Shown: piece after piece, positions 8,229-15,883 of the stretch
How positions within the stretch are numbered: position 1 is the stretch's first letter
Layout of the letters: every line of letters starts with the position of its first letter
Origin: Bacteroidales bacterium
GTDB taxonomy: Bacteria > Bacteroidota > Bacteroidia > Bacteroidales > Lentimicrobiaceae
Direction: 5' to 3'
DNA: 64,000 nucleotides
NCBI GenBank assembly: GCA_024636955.1
Contig: JAGXGB010000011.1
Coordinates: 1-64,000, forward strand
Translations under genes and position numbers: made by a program
Notes under the pieces: generated by a model
The model's input: only the letters and a program-made list of their open reading frames with translations
What the model was told of the DNA's origin: nothing
Database searches by the model: none

Positions 8229-9599
8229 ATGAAGGAATATCTAAAGTCATTGCTTAGTGGTAAAAAAATCCTGGTTTTAGGTTATGGTCGTGAAGGCAGA
8301 TCAACTTTAAAACTGCTTTTTGAAGTCATTCCTGATGCCGACATAACTGTAGCAGATAAAAACATTACTGCTTTTAATGACGACCTTGTGATTAAATCAT
8401 TGTGCCCTTCTATTCAATCCGGTAATGACTATTTGTTTAATCTTGAGAAGTTTGATGTAGTAATAAAATCGCCTGGCATTTCACTTAATCAGGACATACA
8501 TAAATTTAACAGAGAAGCTATTACTTCCCAAACCGAATTATTTCTGTCGTTTTACAAGAAGCAAATAATAGGCATCACTGGCACAAAAGGTAAAAGCACT
8601 ACCAGCAGCTTACTTTACCATATTCTCAGATCTTATTCATCTGAAGTAGTGATGGGTGGAAATATTGGCATTCCGCTTTTTGATCTTATTGGTGAGATTT
8701 CACCCAGTACAAAGATAGTATGCGAACTTTCCTCACACCAACTTCAGTACACACGAAGTTCCCCAAAAATCAGCATTCTGCTAAATATTTTCCAGGAGCA
8801 CCTTGATCATTACGATTCCTTCCTGGCATATCAGCTCGCAAAGTATAATATTGCCCGTTATCAGCAACCTGAAGATTTTTTTATTTATAATTCAGCTGAT
8901 AAACATGTTAATGAACTCATTCATAACAATCCGGCAAACGGAGAAAGACTGCCTTTCAGCCATACTAATATGGAAGGGAATGGCATAATAGTTAATGGAA
9001 ATGACATTATTCTCACCACCTCAAAATTCAGTAAGAGGATTTTACCTTTGGATTTCAAGTTACAGCTAACCGGAGAACACAACCGAAGTAACGCTATTAT
9101 TGCTGCTGCAGCCGCTACATTGTTAGATATCCCAACATCAGTGATTGAAGAGGCTGTCAGCTCATTTGCTCCTTTGGAGCATCGCCTTGAATTTGTTGGA
9201 AACTATGGATTAGTCAACTATTACAATGATTCAATCTCTACTATTCCCGAATCAGCAATAGCTGCTATTGAATCGCTCAAACCTATTGACACCTTAATAC
9301 TTGGTGGATTCAACCGGGGAATTGATTACTCTACACTAATTGACTACCTGAAAAATGGAAATGTTAAACAAGTAATCACCACCGGACCGGCAGGACTACA
9401 CATTTATGAACTTATTAGAAACAGTAACAGCCTACTTCAAGTCTTTCACTATGATAAATTTGACGATGCAGTTAAAAAGGCTGTTGAAGTAACTATACCC
9501 GGTGGCATCTGCCTATTGTCGCCGGCAGCATCCAGCTACAATGAATTCAAGAACTTCGAAGAAAGAGGTAAGCGGTTTAAGGAGCTTGTTGCGCAATAG
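8229..9599 (+). CDS. murD: UDP-N-acetylmuramoylalanine--glutamate ligase (MurD or MurD2 type)
   Basis: A cytoplasmic Mur ligase of 456 residues that adds glutamate to UDP-MurNAc-L-Ala in peptidoglycan precursor synthesis. The N-terminal Rossmann-like domain carries GYGREGRSTLKLL, the central ATPase has GITGTKGKSTTSSLL (P-loop) and NIGIPLF, followed by ELSSHQLQY and the C-terminal domain with EHRLEFV and YNDSISTIPES. It follows the murL-like gene by 21 bases with a purine-rich AAAGGAG just before the ATG, so the pair looks like an operon. If the neighbour is MurL, this ligase should accept L-Glu (MurD2 activity) rather than D-Glu; sequence alone does not decide. Confidence 0.93.
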   Translation: MKEYLKSLLSGKKILVLGYGREGRSTLKLLFEVIPDADITVADKNITAFNDDLVIKSLCPSIQSGNDYLFNLEKFDVVIKSPGISLNQDIHKFNREAITSQTELFLSFYKKQIIGITGTKGKSTTSSLLYHILRSYSSEVVMGGNIGIPLFDLIGEISPSTKIVCELSSHQLQYTRSSPKISILLNIFQEHLDHYDSFLAYQLAKYNIARYQQPEDFFIYNSADKHVNELIHNNPANGERLPFSHTNMEGNGIIVNGNDIILTTSKFSKRILPLDFKLQLTGEHNRSNAIIAAAAATLLDIPTSVIEEAVSSFAPLEHRLEFVGNYGLVNYYNDSISTIPESAIAAIESLKPIDTLILGGFNRGIDYSTLIDYLKNGNVKQVITTGPAGLHIYELIRNSNSLLQVFHYDKFDDAVKKAVEVTIPGGICLLSPAASSYNEFKNFEERGKRFKELVAQ

Positions 9600-9616
9600 T
9601 ATCTTAGATAAATTAA

Positions 9617-9642
9617 AAAATCCGGTTAATTCACCGGATTTT
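9617..9642. terminator. Bidirectional terminator between murD and the THX gene
   Basis: AAAATCCGGT / ACCGGATTTT form a 10-bp stem with a 6-base loop and A/T tails on either side, placed between the two convergent stop codons. Confidence 0.85.
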
Positions 9643-9647
9643 ATCAA

Positions 9648-9851
9648 TTATTCCTCTTCTTTAGTCTTTTTTGAAGCCTTAGCTTTAGGTTTTGGTTTAA
9701 CTTCCTTCTGTCCATCTTCCTGTACTTCGTCTTCCACTTGATCTACAACCTTAGGTGGTGCAGGGTTACCGCTCTTATTTCTGGGTCTCCTGACACCATA
9801 TGATCCCATAATGATCTTACCTTTTTTGGTTTTTTTATCTCCTTTGCCCAT
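9648..9851 (-). CDS. 30S ribosomal protein THX with extended C-terminus
   Basis: The first 26 residues (MGKGDKKTKKGKIIMGSYGVRRPR) are the classical THX/bTHX peptide that inserts in the head of the 30S subunit in Thermus and Bacteroidota. Beyond them lies a 40-residue, lysine/glutamate/proline-rich, low-complexity tail (PKVVDQVEDEV, KPKPKAKASKKTK) that is probably disordered; many family members are shorter. It stands alone, convergent with murD. Confidence 0.9.
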   Translation of the reverse strand: MGKGDKKTKKGKIIMGSYGVRRPRNKSGNPAPPKVVDQVEDEVQEDGQKEVKPKPKAKASKKTKEEE

Positions 9852-9962
9852 ATCTGGTTATATTTTAAGGGTGATTGATGTTCATTGCCGTAAATATACA
9901 AAAAAGTCCTTAACGAAACCGAAAACTGTTTTTATTCTTATAAAACACCAAAGTTTACCCTG

Positions 9963-9990
9963 TTGCTGAATTAAAAAAATGTTACTTTTG
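9963..9990 (+). promoter_or_regulatory. Promoter of the TPR membrane protein gene
   Basis: A -33 TTG (9963-9965) and a -7 TACTTTTG (9983-9990) are separated by 17 bases, close to the Bacteroidota sigma-ABfr consensus, and lie 20 bases ahead of the ATG. Confidence 0.65.
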
Positions 9991-10010
9991 CACATTAAAT
10001 TAAAACATCA

Positions 10011-10691
10011 ATGGCAAAGAAGTCAGACAACACTGAAGAAAAAATCATGGCCGTAGAAGAGGCCCTGAGTAAATCCGAATTATTTATTGAAAAGAACCAG
10101 AAACTACTGGTTATTATACTCGGGAGTATTGCATTAATTATTCTTGGTTACTTTGGATTTCAGAAATTCATACTTGACCCGCGTGAAAAAGAAGCACAGT
10201 CGCAAATGTTTATGGCCGAAAGGTACTTTGAGCAGGATTCACTCCGTTTGGCGCTCAATGGCGATGGTCAATTCCCCGGATTCCTTGAAATCATAGATAA
10301 TTACGGTATGACTAAGTCAGCTAAACTTGCTCATTATTATACAGGTATAATTTTCCTGAATCAGGGTCAGTTTGAAGATGCAGTAGATCATCTCAAGAAA
10401 TTCAACACAAAAGATGTGATGTTAGCCCCTATGGCAAAAGGTGCAATTGGAGATGCCTATATGGAATTGGGTAAGAAGGAAGAAGCAGCAAGTCAATATT
10501 TAGAAGCAGCAAACACTTTCAAGAATGATTTCACCACTCCTGTATTTCTTCAGAAAGCTGCATGGGCATATGAAGACGCAGGTAGTAAGGATAAAGCCCT
10601 TGATGCATACAATGAAATAAAAACTGAATATCCGCGTAGTGCTGAAGCGCGTGATGTTGAAAAACATATTACTCGCCTTAAAGGCTTGTAA
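10011..10691 (+). CDS. Tetratricopeptide-repeat membrane-anchored protein (YfgM/BamD-like architecture)
   Basis: A 226-residue protein with a short cytoplasmic N-terminus, one membrane helix (residues about 32-52, LLVIILGSIALIILGYFGF) and an extracytoplasmic region with TPR helices, for example AKLAHYYTGIIFLNQGQFEDAVDHL and MAKGAIGDAYMELGKKEEAASQYLEAA. The fold is typical of YfgM-type proteins that assist periplasmic folding, but the specific partner is unknown. It has its own promoter and terminator, so it is monocistronic. Confidence 0.85.
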   Translation: MAKKSDNTEEKIMAVEEALSKSELFIEKNQKLLVIILGSIALIILGYFGFQKFILDPREKEAQSQMFMAERYFEQDSLRLALNGDGQFPGFLEIIDNYGMTKSAKLAHYYTGIIFLNQGQFEDAVDHLKKFNTKDVMLAPMAKGAIGDAYMELGKKEEAASQYLEAANTFKNDFTTPVFLQKAAWAYEDAGSKDKALDAYNEIKTEYPRSAEARDVEKHITRLKGL

Positions 10692-10710
10692 ATAAAATAG
10701 TAAAGAAGTG

Positions 10711-10739
10711 AACACCCGGGATGGTATTCCGGGTGTTTT
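10711..10739 (+). terminator. Intrinsic terminator after the TPR gene
   Basis: AACACCCGG / CCGGGTGTT stem (9 bp) with a 9-base loop followed by TTTTC, 20 bases after the stop codon and just ahead of fmt. Confidence 0.85.
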
Positions 10740-10754
10740 CATTATACCGGTAAT

Positions 10755-11822
10755 ATGAAGCACAAGTATTCCATTATTTATATGGGAACCCCGGAGTTTG
10801 CTGTTGCCCCTTTGCAGAAACTCATTGAAAACCAGTTTATTATTTCAGCAGTAGTAACTGTTGCTGATAAACCTTCCGGACGGGGATTAAAGTTGCACTC
10901 CTCCCCTGTTAAGGATTTTGCTGTTGCACATAATATTCCTGTTCTCCAACCAATCAAACTTTCCGATCCCGAATTTCTGTCTCAGCTTAAAGGTTTTAAT
11001 GCCGACCTCTTCATAGTTGTAGCTTTCCGTAAATTACCTGAATCTGTATGGGAAATGCCCCCCTTAGGGTGCTTCAACCTTCATGCATCACTTCTGCCTC
11101 AATATCGCGGTGCTGCACCAATTAATCATGCAATAATAAATGGAGAGGAAGTAACAGGAGTAACCACTTTTTTCCTGAACGATGAAATTGACAAAGGGAA
11201 GATCATCCAACAACGTAAAATTGATATCGGGCCTGATGAAACAGCCGGTGAATTGCATGACAGATTAAAGGTAATTGGAGCTGAAGTTGTTTTGGAAACC
11301 GTGGATGCTATATTCACTAATACGTATAAGGCCATTGATCAGGACAATGTATTGAATGGCCCTATGGTGAATGAGCCGATCAAAGTGAGTGGAACTAACG
11401 AAAAGATTGATACTATCGGAGTTAATGAAGCTTCTGATAAATCAAAAGTTGAAAATAATACGCAAATTTCAGGATCTTTAAAGAACGCTCCAAAAATCTT
11501 CAGGAGTGATTGCAAAATCAACTGGCATCAATCTGCATTAACCATACACAACTTTATAAGAGGTTTAAGCCCTTATCCCGGAGCTTATGGTGAAATGCTA
11601 ACTAATGATACTGTTAAGGAGTTAAAAGTGATTAAATCAAGCTTACCCGGTATCACATCCGAACTGCAACCCGGAAGTATACTAATCAAGGAAGGTCGGT
11701 TTTTAATTGCATGCCAAAATGAGTACATAGAATTACTATTAATACAGCCTGTTGGGAAGAAAGTAATGTTGGCAAGCGAGTTTTTAAGGGGTAATAGGAG
11801 TGGAATTTCCAGTTTTGTTTAA
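10755..11822 (+). CDS. fmt: Methionyl-tRNA formyltransferase
   Basis: Transfers a formyl group from 10-formyl-tetrahydrofolate to initiator Met-tRNA. The N-terminal Rossmann domain begins IIYMGTPEFAVAPLQKL. The catalytic region contains FNLHASLLPQYRGAAPINHAI with the conserved Asn and His and the SLLPxYRG signature, followed by the C-terminal tRNA-binding OB-like domain (KINWHQSALTIHNFIRGLSPYPGA). At 355 residues it is about 40 longer than usual; the extra length is a hydrophilic Asn/Glu/Lys-rich stretch at about residues 195-245 that separates the two domains. The ATG lies 15 bases after the preceding terminator. Confidence 0.96.
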   Translation: MKHKYSIIYMGTPEFAVAPLQKLIENQFIISAVVTVADKPSGRGLKLHSSPVKDFAVAHNIPVLQPIKLSDPEFLSQLKGFNADLFIVVAFRKLPESVWEMPPLGCFNLHASLLPQYRGAAPINHAIINGEEVTGVTTFFLNDEIDKGKIIQQRKIDIGPDETAGELHDRLKVIGAEVVLETVDAIFTNTYKAIDQDNVLNGPMVNEPIKVSGTNEKIDTIGVNEASDKSKVENNTQISGSLKNAPKIFRSDCKINWHQSALTIHNFIRGLSPYPGAYGEMLTNDTVKELKVIKSSLPGITSELQPGSILIKEGRFLIACQNEYIELLLIQPVGKKVMLASEFLRGNRSGISSFV

Positions 11823-11959
11823 GGTCGTTGAAATAATTGTTTAAAATCGTTGGGATACGTTGGAGTGCTAAAACTACCAATTTTCCTCACTTTTTTTGAT
11901 AAAGTTATCAACAAACCACCTATTTTATTAACTTTTTTATATGTTTTTTGCCAAAACGC

Positions 11960-11989
11960 TTGATTTTGCTCAGAAATAGATTATATTTG
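11960..11989 (+). promoter_or_regulatory. Promoter of the HU gene
   Basis: A -33 TTG at 11960-11962 and a -7 TATATTTG at 11982-11989, 19 bases apart, 43 bases upstream of the HU start codon. This is one of the best matches to the Bacteroidota vegetative promoter in the window. Confidence 0.7.
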
Positions 11990-12032
11990 CCTTAGGTTAT
12001 CCAACATAATATTAATCTTAAAACTGGTAAAA

Positions 12033-12305
12033 ATGAACAAACAAGAATTAATCGTTGCCATGGCAGCAGAATCAGGTCTCACCAAAGCCGACTCAAAAAA
12101 GGCATTGGACGCTTTTGTATCTGCAACTTCAAAAACATTAAAGAAGGGCGACAGGGTTGCTCTCGTAGGTTTCGGTTCATTTTCGGTTTCAAAACGTGCT
12201 GCTCGTAAAGGCCGTAATCCACAAACCGGTAAAGAAATCAAGATTGCTGCAAAAAAGGTTGTTAAATTCAAACCAGGTACTGAGCTTTCAAAGAACGTAA
12301 AGTAA
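12033..12305 (+). CDS. HU/IHF-family nucleoid DNA-binding protein
   Basis: A 90-residue histone-like protein of standard length that binds and bends DNA as a dimer. It starts MNKQELIVAMAAESGLTKADSKKALDAF, has the GFGSFSVSKRAARKGRNPQTGKEI segment (signature and beta-arm, with the conserved Pro), and ends KPGTELSKNVK. It has its own promoter and a strong terminator. A helically phased repeat array lies about 800 bases downstream; whether HU binds it is only a guess. Confidence 0.96.
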   Translation: MNKQELIVAMAAESGLTKADSKKALDAFVSATSKTLKKGDRVALVGFGSFSVSKRAARKGRNPQTGKEIKIAAKKVVKFKPGTELSKNVK

Positions 12306-12332
12306 CTGCCTAAGTAACTGCAATTAAAATTT

Positions 12333-12368
12333 AATAGGAGGAACATGCAAAATGGTTCCTCCTATTTT
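12333..12368. terminator. Intrinsic terminator after the HU gene
   Basis: AATAGGAGGAAC / GTTCCTCCTATT form a 12-bp stem with a 10-base loop, followed by T-rich sequence. Its AGGAGG/CCTCCT stem resembles an SD/anti-SD pair, but the position shows a terminator. Confidence 0.88.
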
Positions 12369-12447
12369 ATTGATATCATTCCCATTAGAAAGTTTGTGAT
12401 ATTGTTATAATACCCCGGTTTCTTGAGTGTTTAACCCCAATAGGCTC

Positions 12448-13065
12448 TTAAGTTGCCTTATTGAAGTTCAGTATTTGCTCCTTACTAACGAGAAATCTAT
12501 ATGGCAGCAACGAATCTTCTTCTGCATAACCAACCCCAATGCGCGGGGTACAAATAATATTGCTTTCAGGAATTGATATTCCAATGTCTTCAATCCATAT
12601 TTTATTTCCTGTAATAAGGTCCTCACCATCATCTTTATAGTGAATATCGAGCAGTTTGGTAACTCTTCCTGGTCCTGTGCCTTCCTTTTGACCAATCTTT
12701 CGCCCTACTCTTTGCTCCATAATATCAATTCCTGATAAAGGATGAACTGAACGAATAAGCACAGCATGCGGAATACCTGCAACATTGGTAACCACATTTA
12801 GCAATGAATGAATTCCGTAACACAGGTATACATAGGCAATTCCCCCTTCGCGGTACATTGTTTCAGTACGCTTTGTTCTGCGGTCACCATACGCATGTGA
12901 TGCTTTGTCAATTATGCCGTTGTAAGCCTCTGTTTCTGTAATTATGCCTGTGGTATATTGCTTAGAGGTAAAGCTAACCAGCAACTTACCAAGCAGATCC
13001 TTTGCAACTGACACCACATCATCCCTTAGGTAAAACTCCTTTGCGATTCTTCGACTGTTAATCAT
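12448..13065 (-). CDS. DNA-3-methyladenine glycosylase (AAG/MPG type)
   Basis: A base-excision repair enzyme that removes alkylated purines. The family pattern LAKDLLGK-like (VAKDLLGKLLV) is followed by the catalytic segment ITETEAYNGIIDKASHAYGDRRTKRTE with the essential Glu, then MYREGGIAYVYLCYGIHSLLNVVT and the GPGRVTKLLDI region. Its 205 residues match bacterial AAG homologues. It follows recQ on the same strand but is separated from it by the 22-bp repeat array, so co-transcription is uncertain. Confidence 0.95.
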   Translation of the reverse strand: MINSRRIAKEFYLRDDVVSVAKDLLGKLLVSFTSKQYTTGIITETEAYNGIIDKASHAYGDRRTKRTETMYREGGIAYVYLCYGIHSLLNVVTNVAGIPHAVLIRSVHPLSGIDIMEQRVGRKIGQKEGTGPGRVTKLLDIHYKDDGEDLITGNKIWIEDIGISIPESNIICTPRIGVGYAEEDSLLPYRFLVSKEQILNFNKAT

Positions 13066-13091
13066 AATTACATGCTGATTTTACTCTGTGG

Positions 13092-13311
13092 TTATTCAGC
13101 TTTTAAACAATAATTATTGAGTTTATGCTCAGTGATAATTTAGCTTATATCCTGTTGAAATTCAACTATTATCCTGTTGAAATTCAACTATTATCCTGTT
13201 GAATTTCAACTATTATTCTGATAATATCCAGCTGATACTCTTTAATATTTAAGCCTTTACGCTTTAATGATTAGGCTTTTACTATTTAATATTTCAGCTT
13301 TTATTCAACGA
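13092..13311. repeat. Degenerate tandem array, ten units of exactly 22 bp
   Basis: Aligning the recQ-aag intergenic region on the core TTATTCAGC places related cores at 13092, 13114, 13136, 13158, 13180, 13202, 13224, 13246, 13268 and 13290, all 22 bp apart with no slippage. The three central units are nearly identical and contain the odd palindrome GTTGAAATTCAAC; the outer ones share only a loose consensus near TTATTCAGCTTTTA. A half-phase copy (TTATTCAAC) sits at 13301. The array fills nearly all the 258-bp gap. There are no spacers, so it is not a CRISPR, and 22 is not a multiple of three, so it is not coding repeats. Confidence 0.9.
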
Positions 13312-13323
13312 CTAACAATTGTT

Positions 13324-15240
13324 TTAATTTTCCCTCCATTTGTAGAGATCAGGTTTTACCAAGGTGACCTTTTTATTATCAGTTAGCCACGACACAGTTT
13401 TTATAACTTTTGAAGGTGAGAAACTATCACAGGCATCTACTAATTGGCCTATGCTCAACTCGTTCACTTCAAGCAATGGTTTAATTATCTCTACTATACG
13501 CTTGAAATCCAGTTCACTGAGCTCATTCTTGTTGCTTTCAAGGCATACATCACAAACACCGCACTTATTCACTTTCTCTCCAAAATACCCAATTAGCAAT
13601 TGACTGCGACATCTGTTTACTGAAGTAGCGTATTCAATTAATGAATTTAACCGTGAGTTAGCATCTGCTTTTCGCTTTTTATAGTTTTCAGGAGAAATTG
13701 TAAGGTTCTCAGCTTTTATCAGTTCACTAACAAAGGTTAATTGAGGTTTCTCACTTACCGGAAAGTATGAGAGTATTCCAATAACATGCATCCTGTTAAG
13801 CATGTCCCTGATTATTTGTTCTGTTGTTTCAAGCCTTCGGGCAAGCTCTGCCTCATATACAGGAACCGGCTCAGTGAATGACCCACCATACGAGCGCTGC
13901 ATAGTTTTGATCAATATATCGTACCCGGCGTTCTCAACCTGAAACTTATATAATTCCTGCTTATTCACGTTGAATACAAACCTTGAGGCGGTGTACATAG
14001 CTTCATTAAGTGAAATATATCCTTCCCTTTCAATAAACTTAAGAGAATTAAATGCCAATACAGGCTTAAACTTATTCTTACCTGCAAAGTCAGTTATATC
14101 CATATCAGAAGTAAGATCCCTTCCCATTCCGGGGGCGAGTTGGTAGTAATTACCAAGCGCTCTGTATACTTGTCTGATATATTCAATTTCCGGATATCCC
14201 AAATCAAGGTTCCTTTGGGCGTCATATATGTCGGCATCGTCATAAATTAATACAGCATATGACTTTTTACCATCCCTGCCTGCCCTTCCAGCCTCCTGAA
14301 AATAGGCTTCAATAGAATCGGGCAGATCAAGATGGACAACTGTTCTAACATCCGGCTTATCTATCCCCATGCCAAATGCATTGGTACACACTATTATACG
14401 GGTATAACCATTAATCCAATCATTCTGCTTCTTTTCACGTTCTTTGGCGGGTAAACCGGCATGGTAATAGTCGGCACTAACATTTTTGAACTTTAGGAAT
14501 TCAGCAGTTTCCCTGGTCTTTTTCCTGTTTCTTACGTACACTATTCCTTGTCCCGGTACACCTTTAAGCACCCTTAAAAGCGTTTCCAGCTTGTTCTCAT
14601 CTTTATTAACTACATAAGCCAGGTTAGGCCGCTCAAACGAACCTTGAAATACATTCTCTCTTCGGAAATTGAGTTTCTCCTGAATATCCTTTACTACAGC
14701 GGGTGTAGCAGTTGCGGTTAAAGCAAGAACAGGAACTTCCGGGAAGAGTGGCCTGATTTCAGCAATTTTCATATAAGGGGGTCTGAAATCATAACCCCAT
14801 TGCGAAATACAATGTGCCTCGTCAACTACTATAAGACTGAGTTTAATATTTCGTAAAATTTCTCTGAAGAAATCAGAAGCTAACCGCTCAGGCGAAACGT
14901 AAAGAAACTTGGCATTTGCGTGTATCACGTGGTTTAATGCAAATTCTGTTTCTCTGGCTGACATCCCAGAATAAACAGCTTCAGCAGGAATCTCGTGTTT
15001 CCTTAAACGCTCTACCTGATCTTTCATTAAAGCAATAAGAGGAGTAATCACCAGCGTTAACCCAGGTAGTAAAAGACCCGGCACCTGAAAACATAATGAC
15101 TTACCACCTCCTGTTGAAAGAAGTGCCAACGTATCATTGTTATTCAAGACTGATTTTATGATTTCTTCCTGAAATGGCCGGAACTTAGAATATCCCCAGT
15201 ATTTGAGCAATACTTCATGGATATTTGATTCAGGCATCAT
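13324..15240 (-). CDS. recQ: ATP-dependent DNA helicase RecQ
   Basis: A 3'-5' DNA helicase of 638 residues acting in recombination and replication-fork repair. Helicase motifs appear in order: motif 0 GYSKFRPFQEEII, motif I LLSTGGGKSLCFQ, motif II VVDEAHCISQWGYDFRPPY, motif III LTATATPAV, motifs V and VI TNAFGMGIDKPDVR and FQEAGRAGRDG. The zinc-binding cysteines lie at about residues 544-566 (CRSQLLIGYFG then CGVCDVC), followed by a winged-helix region. No HRDC domain is visible, and the protein ends shortly after the winged helix, shorter than E. coli-like RecQ with HRDC. Two adjacent ATGs (15240, 15237) are possible starts. Confidence 0.96.
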   Translation of the reverse strand: MMPESNIHEVLLKYWGYSKFRPFQEEIIKSVLNNNDTLALLSTGGGKSLCFQVPGLLLPGLTLVITPLIALMKDQVERLRKHEIPAEAVYSGMSARETEFALNHVIHANAKFLYVSPERLASDFFREILRNIKLSLIVVDEAHCISQWGYDFRPPYMKIAEIRPLFPEVPVLALTATATPAVVKDIQEKLNFRRENVFQGSFERPNLAYVVNKDENKLETLLRVLKGVPGQGIVYVRNRKKTRETAEFLKFKNVSADYYHAGLPAKEREKKQNDWINGYTRIIVCTNAFGMGIDKPDVRTVVHLDLPDSIEAYFQEAGRAGRDGKKSYAVLIYDDADIYDAQRNLDLGYPEIEYIRQVYRALGNYYQLAPGMGRDLTSDMDITDFAGKNKFKPVLAFNSLKFIEREGYISLNEAMYTASRFVFNVNKQELYKFQVENAGYDILIKTMQRSYGGSFTEPVPVYEAELARRLETTEQIIRDMLNRMHVIGILSYFPVSEKPQLTFVSELIKAENLTISPENYKKRKADANSRLNSLIEYATSVNRCRSQLLIGYFGEKVNKCGVCDVCLESNKNELSELDFKRIVEIIKPLLEVNELSIGQLVDACDSFSPSKVIKTVSWLTDNKKVTLVKPDLYKWREN

Positions 15241-15333
15241 GCAAGGTTCTTTTTAAGTTATTAATGGTTATAAAATTACAATATTTACTGTTCACACGTT
15301 GCATTAAACTCTAATAAAACAGCGCTATTCCCG

Positions 15334-15341
15334 TATCTTTG
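15334..15341 (+). promoter_or_regulatory. -7 promoter element for aroK
   Basis: TATCTTTG matches TAnnTTTG. The track's TTG start for the kinase (15339) lies inside this element, which favours the ATG at 15363 as the true start. Confidence 0.65.
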
Positions 15342-15362
15342 CATGATTATAATAATACTATT

Positions 15363-15875
15363 ATGGCAAAACCAATATTTATTGTGGGTTACATGGGAAG
15401 TGGCAAATCAACAGTTGGCAAGAAACTCGCTACCCGTTTAAAGTTCGATTTTGTTGATATTGATGCTGCAATAGTTAATATGACAGGTAAGGAAGTTGCT
15501 GATATCTTCAAAGAAGAGGGTGAAGATGCTTTCAGGCAACTGGAACATTCAATACTTGTTTCGTTATGCGCAAGAACCAACACAGTTGTTGCAACAGGGG
15601 GTGGTGCACCTTGTTTCTATGACAATATGGCATTAATGAATAAACACGGAATAACTGTTTATTTAAAGATGCACCCTGATTCACTTGCATCCCGAATCAT
15701 TGCTTCAAATACCGAAAGACCACTTCTTAGCAGGATCAGCAGTGATGATCTGCCTGCCTATATCTCACAGCATTTATATGATCGTGGAGTATTTTACAAC
15801 AAAGCAAAATTGACTATAAAAGGTGAGAGTATCAAGATTGATGAATTAGAACGATTGGTGATAAATGCCCGGTAG
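15363..15875 (+). CDS. aroK: Shikimate kinase
   Basis: Phosphorylates shikimate at the 3-hydroxyl in chorismate synthesis. The P-loop is IFIVGYMGSGKSTVGKKLA, the substrate-binding DxD is VDIDAAI, the second glycine motif VATGGGAP and the lid Arg region NTERPLLSRI are all present. From the ATG at 15363 the protein has 170 residues, the usual size, and begins MAKPIFIVGYMG as in relatives; the longer ORF starts within the promoter element. The gene converges on rlmD with only 8 bases between stops. Confidence 0.95.
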   Translation: MAKPIFIVGYMGSGKSTVGKKLATRLKFDFVDIDAAIVNMTGKEVADIFKEEGEDAFRQLEHSILVSLCARTNTVVATGGGAPCFYDNMALMNKHGITVYLKMHPDSLASRIIASNTERPLLSRISSDDLPAYISQHLYDRGVFYNKAKLTIKGESIKIDELERLVINAR

Positions 15876-15883
15876 AGACGGAA

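Noticed and set aside
13092-13311. CRISPR array
   Set aside because: Units abut directly with no unique spacers, units are only 22 bp and diverged, and no cas gene is in the window. The same holds for the arrays at 29.0, 48.1 and 50.6 kb.
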